Positions 54,501 through 64,000 of a stretch of 64,000 nt of DNA are shown here, piece after piece (position 1 is the first letter of the stretch; each line of letters starts with the position of its first letter). The notes below the pieces were generated by a model. That model was not told where the DNA came from, searched no databases, and saw only the letters and a list, made by a program, of their open reading frames with translations. The DNA comes from Plazaster borealis (lineage: Eukaryota; Echinodermata; Asteroidea; Forcipulatida; Labidiasteridae): contig CM037458.1 in assembly GCA_021014325.1 (NCBI GenBank), positions 23,977,063-24,041,062 of the forward strand, read 5' to 3'. The translations under genes and the position numbers were made by a program.

Positions 54501-57500
54501 AAGTGCATGCAGTTAAACCTTCCATGTTTTAAGGAACTTGAGTCATAAGTTTACGGAAGTTGGGCTAAAATAGAACATTATTCGTGCCTATTACTATAAA
54601 TGGAATGCTACTGAAAATAAACTATTCTTAGGCCTGTTTGAGTTTTATAGGATCTTTGCTCCATTTTTAACGCCGGTCGCTTTGAAATCGCGGACGGAGA
54701 AAAACTCAAAGCCGGATGCAAGGATCGCGTTTTCGAAAAGGCTCTGTTAAAGGAAACGGACCATTACAAAAACCACAGACATACCGCCATTTTGAATTTG
54801 TGTTACAAGGAAATGAAATGTATTGGATTGATCTTATTGAAAGCTAATTATTCACCTCATGTAACTCTGTAAAGACAAAAAAAATAATCTAAGCTTTGCT
54901 TTTGTTAGAGTAGAAAGTTGATTTAATTTGGCCTGATGTTGTTTTTTTCTGGCACTCGAAACCTACAGAAGATATTAAGTAAAGAGTTCATTGTTTCTAG
55001 TTTATGACGTCGTTGTTTTCTTAAACCAATTTGTCACTGTAGCTATACTTTCGATTTAGTTGCATGAGAGTTTGATCAACACTATCTATGTATGGCTCAT
55101 GCTTGTTACTGAATTCGAACATAGAGGAAGGAAGGCAAAAAGCCTTGTATTCTCTGAAGTCGCTGAAAATGATAAGTTGCACTCTGCAGTCAGGAAGCTT
55201 CGTGGCTTTTTGTGCGATCAGTTATTATTTAGTCTGTACAGTTTGATTGTAAAAACAGATGAAGTCGGTGTAATGAGCACTTACAAAATGTCTCGCCATC
55301 CGCCCTGGAACCAATGTCATAACAAACATTTGCTTTTCAGAAATTCACAATTCTTAGGCAATGACTCGCAGAAGTTACTCCGTGCTTGGTAGGCCAGTTT
55401 AGTTAGTTTAGTTTAGTTTATTACCTTTATTGCACAAACATCAAAATACAACGTTGTGCAAAAGGGAAACCCCGAACAGGCACACAGGCCCACTAAATGG
55501 GGACCCTTGATCACGCATCGGAATAAAACAAAGAAACAAAGACAAGAGCAAAAATGCAAAAACAACTATATAGAAAACATGAAGTAGATATATACATAGT
55601 AAAGCAGGTTTTAAAATCACAGAAGAGTTTGGCTTTACAATGATCTGGTACTGATGGTGGAACCATACTCTTGCTCTACGGTTACTTTGTGTCTTAGATA
55701 GTTCGGGCACCCTACTAATAGTTCGGGTACCTCGTTTCGGCAACAAGACAACATGAATGTGTACCGCTTTTTAGCACCTAAAGTAGGCATATCAAAGGCT
55801 ACACACCAGGGTGCTAATAATGTGTAATGACTATGGCTAAGATCAAAGTGTGAATAAACTATACACCTAGGTGTGACTGTCTCGAATGGGTGTTAAGATC
55901 AACGTCATGGGTGTGAAAAGACCAATTGATAATCAGGATAAATTAGGATTTGATTCAAGCATTGAAAGTGTACCGCCGGGACTAGTAGCTGTTAACTTTG
56001 GAATAAACAAGCTGTACTGAAAAAATGCTCTTACAGCAAAACATGAAGAAGAACATCACTGGCAAGAATATATAAAATGAAAACAAACTTGGAACAATAT
56101 ATTATTTCTAGAAATACGGTAAAAGGGGAGCCTACATCAGCGATCAAAACCTTTCAACTATCGGTACAAGGAAATCTGTAGTTTCTTTTTTCCCTTGGCT
56201 TTCCCATCCATGTTGTGATCCACAGTTCCCGCGTTTTTGCTATGAGGGATGTCCGGGGTTGACATGTAAAGGCACTTGTTCATCAAGTTGTCAAAATCAG
56301 TGAGCGTCTTGCTGTCTACCTAAACCAAATCAAACACACTTGAAAAGGAAATTTGATTTACTCAAACGATAATGTTATCCCTGGATAATGAAAAGTGCCT
56401 TTTTCCAAAAATCATGTATACAAGTTTGAGTGACATCGCGGTTGGAGATGAACAGGAGCTTCTTAGTAGGTACGGATTAATGAACAATCGATGTCTAGGC
56501 CTACTCGTTCTCGCCCCTCCATCGTCTTCAAGCTTCATATGTTTACGATCCGCTGGCCCCTTGACTTTCCATCGCAGGCCCCGTTTACGTTTTTACTGAG
56601 ACTCCATTCTTGATCTTAATCCCTCAAAACGGATTTTATACAATCAGACACTTGACGTAAATCTGTATTTAAAATTATGATGTCTAGCTTTCCCGACTAC
56701 GAACAGATTTAATAGCAAGGGTTGTCACCTCAAACAAATCTAGGGAAAGTTTAGACGGTGTAGGGGGTGTACAATGAGACGCCAAATAGGGTCCCGTGTT
56801 TGCTCGGGTCTTGCCAAGTAGCTCTTGTTGGCGACTTACTGCAAATACTCGGTCGCCATTGTAGCCTCTGATTTACAGCTCCCATATCTAAAGAATTCGT
56901 CTCTAATTGAATATTTTCACTTTGTGTCAATATTATATTTTCAGATATTAAGGTAGCTTCTGTTCTTAAATACACATGATTTAAAAGATTACGGTAGAAG
57001 TTGATTGATAAGTTGTAAAGAATGCATTCAGTGATGTTGATTATTTGCTGTTGATGGGGGTTTTAATCATATTGGTGGAAAGGTTTAAGGTTCGAATCCC
57101 CCTCAATAATCCCTCTTCAGACTCGACAAGCCGTCTGTACCCGAAGTAATCGACAGATGTGTCTTCACTCTACGATTACCCCGATCTGTTTTGTCCAGAG
57201 ATTGTTCTCTCGCACCCCGCGTTTGCATTTTGTTGTTTGACTGTCGATGACTGTCAATGACTATTCGAATATTTAGTTTTGTATAATTCAAGAGATTCAA
57301 GGCAAATTCAGTCCAAGAGTATCCCACAAAAGATTCATAGTAACTTCGTCGTTATCATCGTGCCTGACTTGTAAAACATAGCACGTACTCCATATTATAA
57401 ATTATCATAATTTCAAGAAAATAAAAGCAGCTGTTGAAAATACATCATTAATTTGGTTGAATACGTTTTTCAAATTAACTTGTTGTTCTAATCAGAATAG

Positions 57501-58904
57501 AATATGATGCTTAGAAAGATTTACAGTGATTTTCTAGTTGATGACTTTTATGTTCACAGTAATAATGTGAACTCTATGAATGAAGATATGATTTTGTTCT
57601 CTTGATTGATTGAAATTGATTTTGTTCTCTTCTTTATTTGTTCGATAGGTCAAGACATGGTTTCAAAACAGAAGAGCAAAATGGAGGCGAGTTAAACAGG
57701 TAAGATCAAACAAATTCCTCGGTATTTTCAAAGCGTTTTATGAACCTAAAAAAAGAAGCCAAAAACGGAACTTTATTGTGAAGAGTTTGAAGAGATATCA
57801 ACAATGCTGGCGTTCCCTCAACGAACTAATAAAAACAATCGATATTTCTCCATTTTCTATTTCTGTATTTAAGTCAATAGTTTACTTTTAGCAAAGGTGC
57901 ATTTAAAGATTTAATCCCCATTTGGCGTATGTTTACCCACCCGAGACACCCACTAACATCAGTCTCTGTTTATATTAAGAAGTAATTAACGTTGCTTGAG
58001 TTTCTTTTGTCCCTTCCAATATGATGTCAATTAGCTGAAATATTCACCATTAATATACCTTATACACTAACTGTAACGTCTATAATATTCGTTGCGAGTT
58101 TCCACACAAAAGAATGTGTGGCTTACAGCGTGTCAGTTTGTGTCCAAATAAACAACCCACGGAGTTAAACCCTCTCATTTTAAGTAGGCATGATAATTGT
58201 CGATTTACAGTCTTGTTTGCAAACACTTTAATGGGTTCTTTCACACACTTAACAAACCATTAAACAAAGAATAACTTCTTGCACAACCATCATCCATTAG
58301 AGTGTTGAGCGGGAACGCACCGATGTCGTGGGGCTACATGCCTTGATTCACGGCGAAGTGATGTCAATATTTACACTGCATACAATCTAGCTAACAGCCG
58401 CTGCATATCTACCAATAAAAGCTATTTGCGAAATACCTTTTCCAGTGCAGTATCGATTCGTGTATGGGAAGATATCCATTTTCATCCTGTTGATAGTTAA
58501 TTAGGTTGTTTGCGAAACAGAAATATATAGGGAGCTGTTTTCGTTGTTGTTAGTTTGCATAATTGTTTTGACATTTCAACCTTGATAATTTGTGTACAGT
58601 CATACAGCCGAAGAAATACGGTAAATAACTTAACCCCCCCCCCCGTTTGACTTTCTTCTGTCATTTCAATTCTCCGTAAAAACACTGAGCTCATCTCGCA
58701 ATTTGGTTTTGTCTTTTCTCTTCTTAGGAGGTGCCAACAGGAAAAGGCGATAGTGACGAGAATTGCGTAGACTCACACGAGAACTCACGAGAGACGGACA
58801 GAGACGATTTCAGCAGAGACCATGCGGTGCTCCCAAATGGTGGACTACACGGATTCACACATGGTGGAAGCGAGGGCGAATCCCTGGAAGACAAAGAAGC
58901 ATGA
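45128..58904 (+). CDS. Hhex: Hhex (hematopoietically expressed homeobox) transcription factor, complete coding region in four exons
   Basis: Joined exons 45128-45569, 54213-54391, 57649-57699 and 58728-58904 encode about 282 residues; human HHEX has 270. The N-terminal part is Pro/His-rich and contains TPFYIDNILG (residues 59-68), an eh1-type Groucho-binding motif matching the vertebrate position. The homeodomain (residues 164-223) begins RKGGQVRFSND and has KYLSPPERKKLAKLLQLSER and WFQNRRAKWRR, diagnostic of HHEX. An acidic Asp/Glu/Ser-rich tail follows. All three introns keep frame (phases 1, 0, 0). Introns 2 and 3 fall at the same places as in vertebrate HHEX, intron 2 between homeodomain residues 44 and 45. 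Family knowledge: HHEX is mainly a repressor acting in endoderm and in blood and vascular precursors. The ATG at 45128 is the first in frame, and no ATG lies upstream in the open frame. Confidence 0.96.
51130..51350 (-). mobile_element. Retroelement 3' end with CATT-type tail, minus orientation
   Basis: The minus strand reads CCTTGGCTGCTTTGTAATTG then AATAAACCAACAATGAATGA with repeated TGAA, as at a LINE 3' end. Family unidentified. Confidence 0.4.
52600..52870. promoter_or_regulatory. GC-rich island in Hhex intron 1, candidate enhancer
   Basis: A CpG-bearing block in an otherwise AT-rich intron. It contains a forkhead-type TGTTTATT (52728-52735). Open frames on both strands reflect its low AT content. 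Function inferred only. Confidence 0.25.
54119..54183 (-). mobile_element. tRNA-like sequence (SINE head remnant) beside Hhex exon 2
   Basis: On the minus strand, A-box-like TAGCTAAATTGG and B-box GGTTCGAATCC are spaced as in a tRNA, but the anticodon arm does not pair, so a working tRNA is unlikely. It stops 30 bases before the exon 2 acceptor. Confidence 0.4.
54213..54391 (+). CDS. Hhex: Hhex coding exon 2 (first 44 homeodomain residues)
   Basis: A 179-base exon. It completes a split glycine codon, then encodes the KPFLWNPFIQRPL linker seen in HHEX proteins and homeodomain residues 1-44 (54260-54391). The acceptor is GTTCCAG and the donor GTAATT at 54392. The intron falls after a Gln codon, a classic homeobox intron site between residues 44 and 45. 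Confidence 0.96.
54631..54745. mobile_element. Diverged Harbinger-like foldback MITE
   Basis: Left end GGCCTGTTTGAGTTTTATAG; complement of the right end AGCCTTTTCGAAAACGCGAT. Both continue into GATC-TTGC-TCC. The ends resemble the 375-534 element. TTA precedes it. Confidence 0.45.
55396..55800 (-). mobile_element. Non-LTR retroelement 3' fragment, minus orientation
   Basis: A minus-strand frame with LGAKKRYTFMLSCCRNEVPE and VTVEQEYGSTISTRSL ends at TAA and is followed by about 220 bases of 3' sequence. That ends GTGCAATAAAGGTAATAAAC with a TAAAC-type tail (55396-55430). This looks like the coding end, 3' UTR and tail of a truncated LINE. Family not named. Confidence 0.4.
56158..56319 (-). 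CDS. Probable terminal coding exon of an unidentified gene, antisense inside Hhex intron 2
   Basis: On the minus strand, a pyrimidine-leaning tract ending GGTTTAG (AG at 56321-56320) is followed by a 53-codon frame ending TAG (56160-56158). The upstream in-frame stop TAG overlaps the acceptor AG, so the frame opens exactly at the splice site. It begins VDSKTLTDFDNLMNKCLYMS, continues TPDIPHSKN and ends GKAKGKKKLQISLYR. The charged, balanced composition with little Cys, Phe or Ile is unlike the chance frames nearby. I do not recognise the family. No clear AATAAA follows on this strand before a retroelement 3' end at about 55424. It could be the last exon of a nested or overlapping minus-strand gene, or a captured exon fragment. 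Confidence 0.4.
   Translation of the reverse strand, partial: VDSKTLTDFDNLMNKCLYMSTPDIPHSKNAGTVDHNMDGKAKGKKKLQISLYR
57649..57699 (+). CDS. Hhex: Hhex coding exon 3 (homeodomain helix 3)
   Basis: A 51-base, 17-codon exon reading VKTWFQNRRAKWRRVKQ, the recognition helix with Gln50 and Asn51. It lies between TTCGATAG and GTAAGA. Its size and phase fit the third exon of vertebrate HHEX. Confidence 0.96.
57700..58727 (+). other. Hhex intron 3 (1.0 kb)
   Basis: A phase-0 intron from GTAAGA to CTTCTTAG. It is AT-rich with a C-run near 58634. I see no gene, RNA or repeat family in it. Confidence 0.85.
58728..58904 (+). CDS. Hhex: Hhex coding exon 4, acidic tail and stop
   Basis: Encodes 58 residues starting EVPTGKGDSDENC and ending GESLEDKEA, then TGA at 58902-58904. 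It is rich in Asp, Glu, Ser and Arg, like the acidic C-terminal domain of HHEX. The acceptor is TCTTCTTAG. Confidence 0.93.
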   Translation, partial: EVPTGKGDSDENCVDSHENSRETDRDDFSRDHAVLPNGGLHGFTHGGSEGESLEDKEA

Positions 58905-59560
58905 TACAAGTCTATTCTTCTGAAATGCTGCAAAGGTCGCTATCGAAGGACTGAGTCATTCCAACCGATGTCTATTGTGAACGCATTCGGACGCTGTCAC
59001 AAACTTATCTGGGCTTATTGAAATGGTGCGTTGAACGTTCTGAAGATATGGATGAAATTGCTTCGGTTGAAGCGGTGAATTATTTAACTATGCGATAATT
59101 ATGAACAAGGACGCTTCTACAAGGTGCTAGATCACCAACGGTGCGTTCATTATCTGCGTCAGAGGTTGTGTCGATGTCGTCCCCAGGTTCACCAATAGCA
59201 ACTGTGGACAAAACATGTGAACAATTTGGTATAGAATTTTATTAACACTGCTTACGGTTCGGGACAAATCGGTACCCTTAGCACTAATAAACCGTTATCA
59301 TCATGCGGCCATCTTGAATCCCATTCAAATCAGTGTAACCAAACCGAGGCTGGAAGGGCAAATAGTCTGGTTCATTTGTGTAAAATGAATATTAGCATCC
59401 ATTACTGCTGTTGGATACTGGGAACATGACCAAGATGGCGGTAGAATGATAAAGGTCTATGGAGCTCCCAGTGGCCTATGAATATTTCCACGCTCGCTTT
59501 GCTGCTAGCTAGCCTTCATTCTCTGATTAAATAAAATAGCGTAATATTGTCAAATCTTGA
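58905..59560 (+). other. Hhex 3' untranslated region, likely extent
   Basis: Follows the TGA. The first well-placed polyadenylation signal is AATAAA at 59530-59535, so a 3' UTR of about 650 bases is plausible. Later AATAAA motifs exist (near 60240, 61250 and 61508). A YY1-like AAGATGGCGG lies near 59432. Confidence 0.4.
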
Positions 59561-60003
59561 AAGAATATGCTGTGGTGGATGAACCAACGCGAATTGTTAA
59601 CTTTCAAACTCATTCTATGTTTTTACTCTGGAGTAGACCTTTACTCATTGGAACTCCCTATGAGTAAGCCTATACAGTTATGTGTACTTTTAGCAAGGTC
59701 AACATTCTAGACGTGATCTGTCAGGGCAATTCTACCCATTCAGTGTTGCTGAAATGGTCATCGTCCGTCCCAACGAGAAGAGACAAGATATCCAACATTT
59801 AAGTGTCAAGTATTGATTGAAAATCACAGACTGAAACCTTAGGTGGTCATCTCATGACAACACAATAAGAAAGTAGGAATGGTTTGTGGATTTTGTTTTG
59901 TAATATCTGAGTTTTTAATTGTATGGATGCGTGTGGAGTAACTCTTTGATCACTAACTGTACATTGCATTAATTGACAAGTTTGTTGCGTTGCGCTTGCT
60001 GTA

Positions 60004-60187
60004 CCGGCTGGTACCCTCACACTACGGACCGGTAGCACGCGGACCGGTACCCTCCACTACGGACCGGTACCCTCACACTATGGACCGGTACCCTCGCACT
60101 AGTGACTGGTACCCTCACACTATGGACCGGTTCCCTCACACTATGGACCGGTACCCTCGCACTAGGGACTGGTATTCTCACACTATA
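60004..60187. repeat. 21-bp tandem array
   Basis: About nine units of GGTACCCTCACACTATGGACC, with variants CGCACTAG and a shortened second unit. Most carry GGTACC. The 7-residue repeat frame on the plus strand is an artefact. Confidence 0.9.
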
Positions 60188-61892
60188 CGGGAAGTCTTGT
60201 TTGTATTTTCCTTAATTGAGGCCAATGGACATGCGACCAAAATAAAACTGGACACAATTCTTCTCTTGTTCCATGTTTTTCCGTAGACGTTTGCTTATGA
60301 TATAAAACACCTCGGTATGATCAGTATCGTGCCCCATATTAGAATCAATAACTATCTGTTTGGGGGAAAAAACCGGTCTGTTTCATAGATTTTAGATTTG
60401 ATTTGTATGCATTGTCAATGCTGACCAATATTCCATCGTGGAATAGGAGGGAAGAAGCTGTTTAGTTTAGGGGGGGTAGTTACAAAGCGAAATAGTTGGG
60501 AGTGGTTTTTCTGCAACTACTGCTTTAACTATGGAGTTCTTAAATTCCTGTAAAATGATTGCAACAACAGCTAGTTGATTGCAATTATGTGTTCCTTCCA
60601 GTTGCTGTTACTTTACCGTCGTTTTTATCGGATGGAGTTACTGTATTTATCTTTAACCAAGTGTATACAGTTGATTTTCAGAAATATGGTTTGGTTTAAG
60701 TGACTAGTAAAAGAAAACAATTTGATATAAATTCGTTCTGAGAAATATGTTTGTCTTAAATGGCGTCTTCTTGGAGAAAACTTTTGTATAAATCCAATCT
60801 TACCCTAAGGCACCTGAGACTGTTACAAATAATTCTCTACACAGGTTAGTGTTATAAGAATGTTTTGTGAAAACTGACGTTGGTTTGAATCTTCTCAAGC
60901 CGATGGTCATTCAGTCATGTCTTGTATAACTAAAAGTAAATGTGGACTTTCTTGGTTGTAATTAGATGACCACAACTCACTTTCAAATTATGTTTATCAA
61001 GTAGGAATAAACTCTCTACGTACGTTTTTATATTGTACACCGTTGACATAAGCTTTGTCTTTCTGTACTGGGTTTATATATTATTTAGCACTTAATATTG
61101 TATACCTTTATTTTGTATCATAAAAACTTAATAGATATACCAAGAGCGTACGTCAGACATCAGTGTGGACCAAAACGATGGGGGCGTTGCGTTGTTGTTG
61201 TTGTTGTTGTAAACAAACTATGTGTAAGATTATGAATTTTTTTAAATTGAATAAATTATATGTTGAGTCAAAGTGACACGATGCCTCCATGACCCATTTG
61301 TATTGAAAGTCTAATTAATTGATGCGGTTGTCAATATTTATCCCCAGCTCAAACGCCCATTGTTTAATATTTCTACTTTGGTTTTTACCTTTCAGACTTC
61401 AGGATTTCCTTTCTATCAAAAAATGGAAGGAATTGTGTGAAATATTAAATAGCCGCCATTTTTAAATTACACTGCAATGCATCCTGGGAAACTGAGTACA
61501 GTTGAACAATAAATCAAGCTGCCAAGATGGACGCCATGCTGTAGTTTACAAGTAACTATGCCAGGTTTTATACTTGTGTACCGCATTGCTTCAAAATCAG
61601 AATCCTTTGCGCAGCATGCTACCCTTTTCTCAATACCTTATTGGTGCAAGACATCACTCGAACATTTGGGATGACAGTGTTTATGTTCAGAGCAATTTCC
61701 TTAAAAAAGGTAGACGACCTTTGCCATTTATTGAAGAGGACCCTGATTGTGGAAACCAGAATCTTAGTCCTTGAAAGAAAACTATGTGTACATCAGACAA
61801 CTGCTCGTCAAAAGATCACTACATTGACGCTCATTGACGCACTAATGTCACTCTATGACTCAGTTTTCGTAGTATTGATTAAACAGACGTGT
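60188..61892. other. Region downstream of Hhex
   Basis: A GTT microsatellite at 61193-61212 and several AATAAA motifs. The 3' UTR of the minus-strand frame at 61893-62315 would lie at its right edge. No other gene seen. Confidence 0.4.
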
Positions 61893-62315
61893 CTATGTTT
61901 CATCTATGGTGATAGGGAAGCTATTGAGACTGTCATGTCTGTCACATTGGATCAGTAGTAATCCACTGCCAGTTGTTATCCACGTCGTCAATAAGTTGTC
62001 CGTTGCTAAATCAAAAGCTAAACTGCCCTTATAGTCATAAGGGTTTTTCGGTGCATCCCCCTCTCTTTGGAGTCTTAATCCAGTGAGTATAAATAAATCT
62101 TTCCTTGGGATTTCAAGCTCTTGCTGCTTGTACGTCAAGAGCAATCTTTCCTCACGCTCTTCCAAGCAGGCAGTAGATTCCACCTGTATGGACAATCTCC
62201 CCAAGTATCCAAGATCAATGAGTTTCCATCTTGTAGTGTCAAGTCTGCGCAGTTTTGTGATTAGATTTGTGTGCCCCTTCTTTTTTTTCTTTTTAGGGGG
62301 AATTTTATCAATAGT
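61893..62315 (-). CDS. Protein-like open frame, possible last exon of a convergent neighbour gene
   Basis: A 140-codon minus-strand frame runs from just after TAA (62318-62316) to TAG (61895-61893). It has no in-frame ATG near its start, so it would be an internal-to-terminal exon rather than a whole gene. Parts read TNLITKLRRLDTTRWKLIDL, EEREERLLLTYKQQELEIPR and NPYDYKGSLAFDLATDNLLT, a charged, balanced composition. A minus-strand AATAAA (61732-61727) lies about 165 bases past the stop, as expected for a 3' UTR. The splice acceptor is uncertain; ACTGCGCAG, about 80 bases in, is one option. Family unknown. Chance remains possible, since a few frames this long are expected in 64 kb. Confidence 0.35.
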   Translation of the reverse strand, partial: TIDKIPPKKKKKKGHTNLITKLRRLDTTRWKLIDLGYLGRLSIQVESTACLEEREERLLLTYKQQELEIPRKDLFILTGLRLQREGDAPKNPYDYKGSLAFDLATDNLLTTWITTGSGLLLIQCDRHDSLNSFPITIDET

Positions 62316-63152
62316 TTATCTCGTTGAGGTTTAATTGAAAATCAGCCTTTCGTAATGTTGATAGCTCGTGGGTGCAATTGCAAATGTAAGCCCTAAATGC
62401 CCTAGAATCCAAACTGTTTTTAAACTATCATTTTCTCTCTTCCAAAATGAGTCGAAGTGTTAGACAACATAATGCAGCAAAAGTAAAGGCTGTAATTAAT
62501 TATAAATCCAACATAGAAACAATAGAGAGCCTGGTCTAAGTTGTTATCTTCATAGTTAATGTTGTTATAATTGTATTGTTCTACGAATTATAGCAAATTA
62601 GAATTTAAAGTTTGAGTTTTAGGGGCAAACTAAAGACAACCACAGAGAGGCTCGGATTAGAATAGGTCCAGATCTTATCATCTGGTCTTTGCTCTGATCA
62701 TAGATAGAGGTTTCATGTCTGCACGATAATTCAATACGTACCTTCCGCTCACAAGTGTGCATTGTCGCCAAATACCACTCGAAAAACTAGAACTTGTGTT
62801 TTACGAACAACAACAAAATTGATAATCAATCTGTGGCAGTGTTCAATGGTTGGAATAAATAGTGTGGTATCAGATAGAACGTTGCGATTGAAACAAGGTG
62901 TTCAAAGTACGGATTGATCTAGATTTGAAGGGGTGTACAAAATGTTTGACGTCATTGAGCGTGGCTGGCTTATGAACTTCACGGATGATCTCATGTCAAA
63001 GTTGTCAAATTGTTTAATAGGCTTGGTAGGATTTTGGCGCCAACTCTATTTAGGAATAAAGGCCTTTTGACACATTTTGCTGACCTGGTAATAGTTGGGG
63101 TAGAGAAGAAAAGGTTCTATCAATAACTCTTTGTAAAACTTGAAGTAGATTC
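62316..63152. other. Intergenic
   Basis: A CRE palindrome TGACGTCA near 62948. If 61893-62315 is a terminal exon, its preceding intron would be here. No gene recognised. Confidence 0.35.
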
Positions 63153-63455
63153 TGTTGACGTTTATCAATAGTTTACCAAACAAATCACGCTCATCATGTT
63201 CCGTAAATACAGTTGTTACGGTTACGTTTGTCAGTAGTTTACCATGGTTTACCGACGCCCAACCGACGCCCATCATGTTCCTCAAACACGGTTGTTACGT
63301 TTACGTGTGTCAGTAGTTTACCTTACGGACGCCCATCATGTTTCTCAATCGCAGTTTTTACGTTTACGTTTACCGGTGGTTTACCATGGTTTACCGACGC
63401 CTTTCATGTTTCTTAAACACGGTTGTTCGATTTACGTTTACCACTGGTGGTTTCC
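63153..63455. repeat. Degenerate tandem array, units of ~63-79 bp
   Basis: Units contain CATCATGTT (63192, 63271, 63334; variant at 63402), GTTGTTACGTTTACG and GTAGTTTACC. The array starts with a partial unit at about 63153. Confidence 0.8.
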
Positions 63456-64000
63456 CGCGCAAATTACGCTCGGGAGGATATCCATCAAACTTCTTACATT
63501 AGAGGACTGTAACTAATGTTGTCATGTTCTAAATCTGTATACGTTTTGTCGTCACGTTCACATCGTGCTGAATGTTTTCTTATACCTTTTACACGTTCAT
63601 GTTATTATGCTAACATTCACCACACATTATCATTCATCACAGTTACACCATGGTAATGAGACATTACGTATACGGTAATGTTCAAAGCAACACTTGGAGC
63701 CAAACAGGCTTACATATAGCGTGTAGAGTAGAACGCAATAAGTTCCCCTTTTCTACTCAAGAGAGATTGATGTGGCTTGGCCAGACTGTCACCACAAACA
63801 TATCTTAAATGATGAGTTCCTTCCTTCTTTAAGATGCGATTCAAGTCTCATTTAGTAATAAGGTATCTGATGTCTTAGTATACCTATGCTCACTTACATA
63901 GCGTCTTAGTGCCCCTAAGAAGTGTCAGACGATATGATATTGCCAGAAACATAAATTGTCTCTTTGATTTAAATGGCTTATCACTCATGTTTTATGCAGA
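63456..64000. other. Right edge, nothing recognised
   Basis: AT-rich sequence without a supported feature. Confidence 0.5.

Larger units (their letters stand above)
54392..57648 (+). other. Hhex intron 2 (3.3 kb), carrying antisense material
   Basis: A phase-0 intron from GTAATT to TTCGATAG. It holds a diverged foldback element (54631-54745), a minus-oriented retroelement 3' end (55396-55800) and a probable minus-strand coding exon (56158-56319). A lone tRNA B-box-like sequence (57090-57106) has no matching A box. Confidence 0.85.

Noticed and set aside
57085..57110. tRNA or SINE at a GGTTCGAATCC motif
   Set aside because: Only a B box; no A box at the right distance upstream.
57103..57327. 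Minus-strand frame ending in Hhex intron 2 as an exon upstream of 56319
   Set aside because: Two frames look equally protein-like over the same bases and no clear splice pair links them to 56319.
63046..63516. Repeat-protein frames on both strands
   Set aside because: They arise from the degenerate tandem array at 63153-63455.

Overview
AT-rich animal nuclear DNA with spliced, intron-bearing genes and dense non-autonomous transposons. Only two genes are certain, both homeobox transcription factors: a minus-strand Hmx (Nkx5) gene of two coding exons (17319-20615) and a plus-strand Hhex gene of four coding exons (45128-58904). Homeodomain sequences and exon structures fit an invertebrate deuterostome. 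The repeat content (TTAA-flanked foldback MITEs, Harbinger-like and hAT-like MITEs, tRNA-derived SINEs) makes me favour an echinoderm, perhaps a sea star. That placement is inference, not proof.

Layout. 1-17318: no convincing gene, but many repeats: Harbinger-like foldback MITEs (375-534, 1189-1316, 4101-4238), a long foldback (2331-2676), a 57-bp minisatellite split by a TTAA MITE (2716-3555), hAT-like MITEs, microsatellites and a non-LTR 3' end. 17319-20615: Hmx, transcribed leftward. 20616-45127: the 24.5-kb space between the two start codons. It holds two head-to-head SINEs, a 1-kb polypurine array (32101-33137), retroelement 3' ends, an 80-bp tandem array (41379-41942), hAT MITEs and CTCF-like motifs in divergent orientation. 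45128-58904: Hhex, with a large first intron and a likely minus-strand coding exon of an unidentified gene inside intron 2 (56158-56319). 58905-64000: Hhex 3' region, a 21-bp tandem array (60004-60187), a protein-like minus-strand open frame (61893-62315) that may be the last exon of a neighbouring gene, and a ~70-bp tandem array (63153-63455).

Both homeobox genes encode nuclear DNA-binding factors with an eh1-like, Groucho-recruiting motif near the N terminus. They diverge from a shared intergenic region, which therefore probably holds regulatory DNA for both. Many short open frames here lie in tandem repeats and are not genes.
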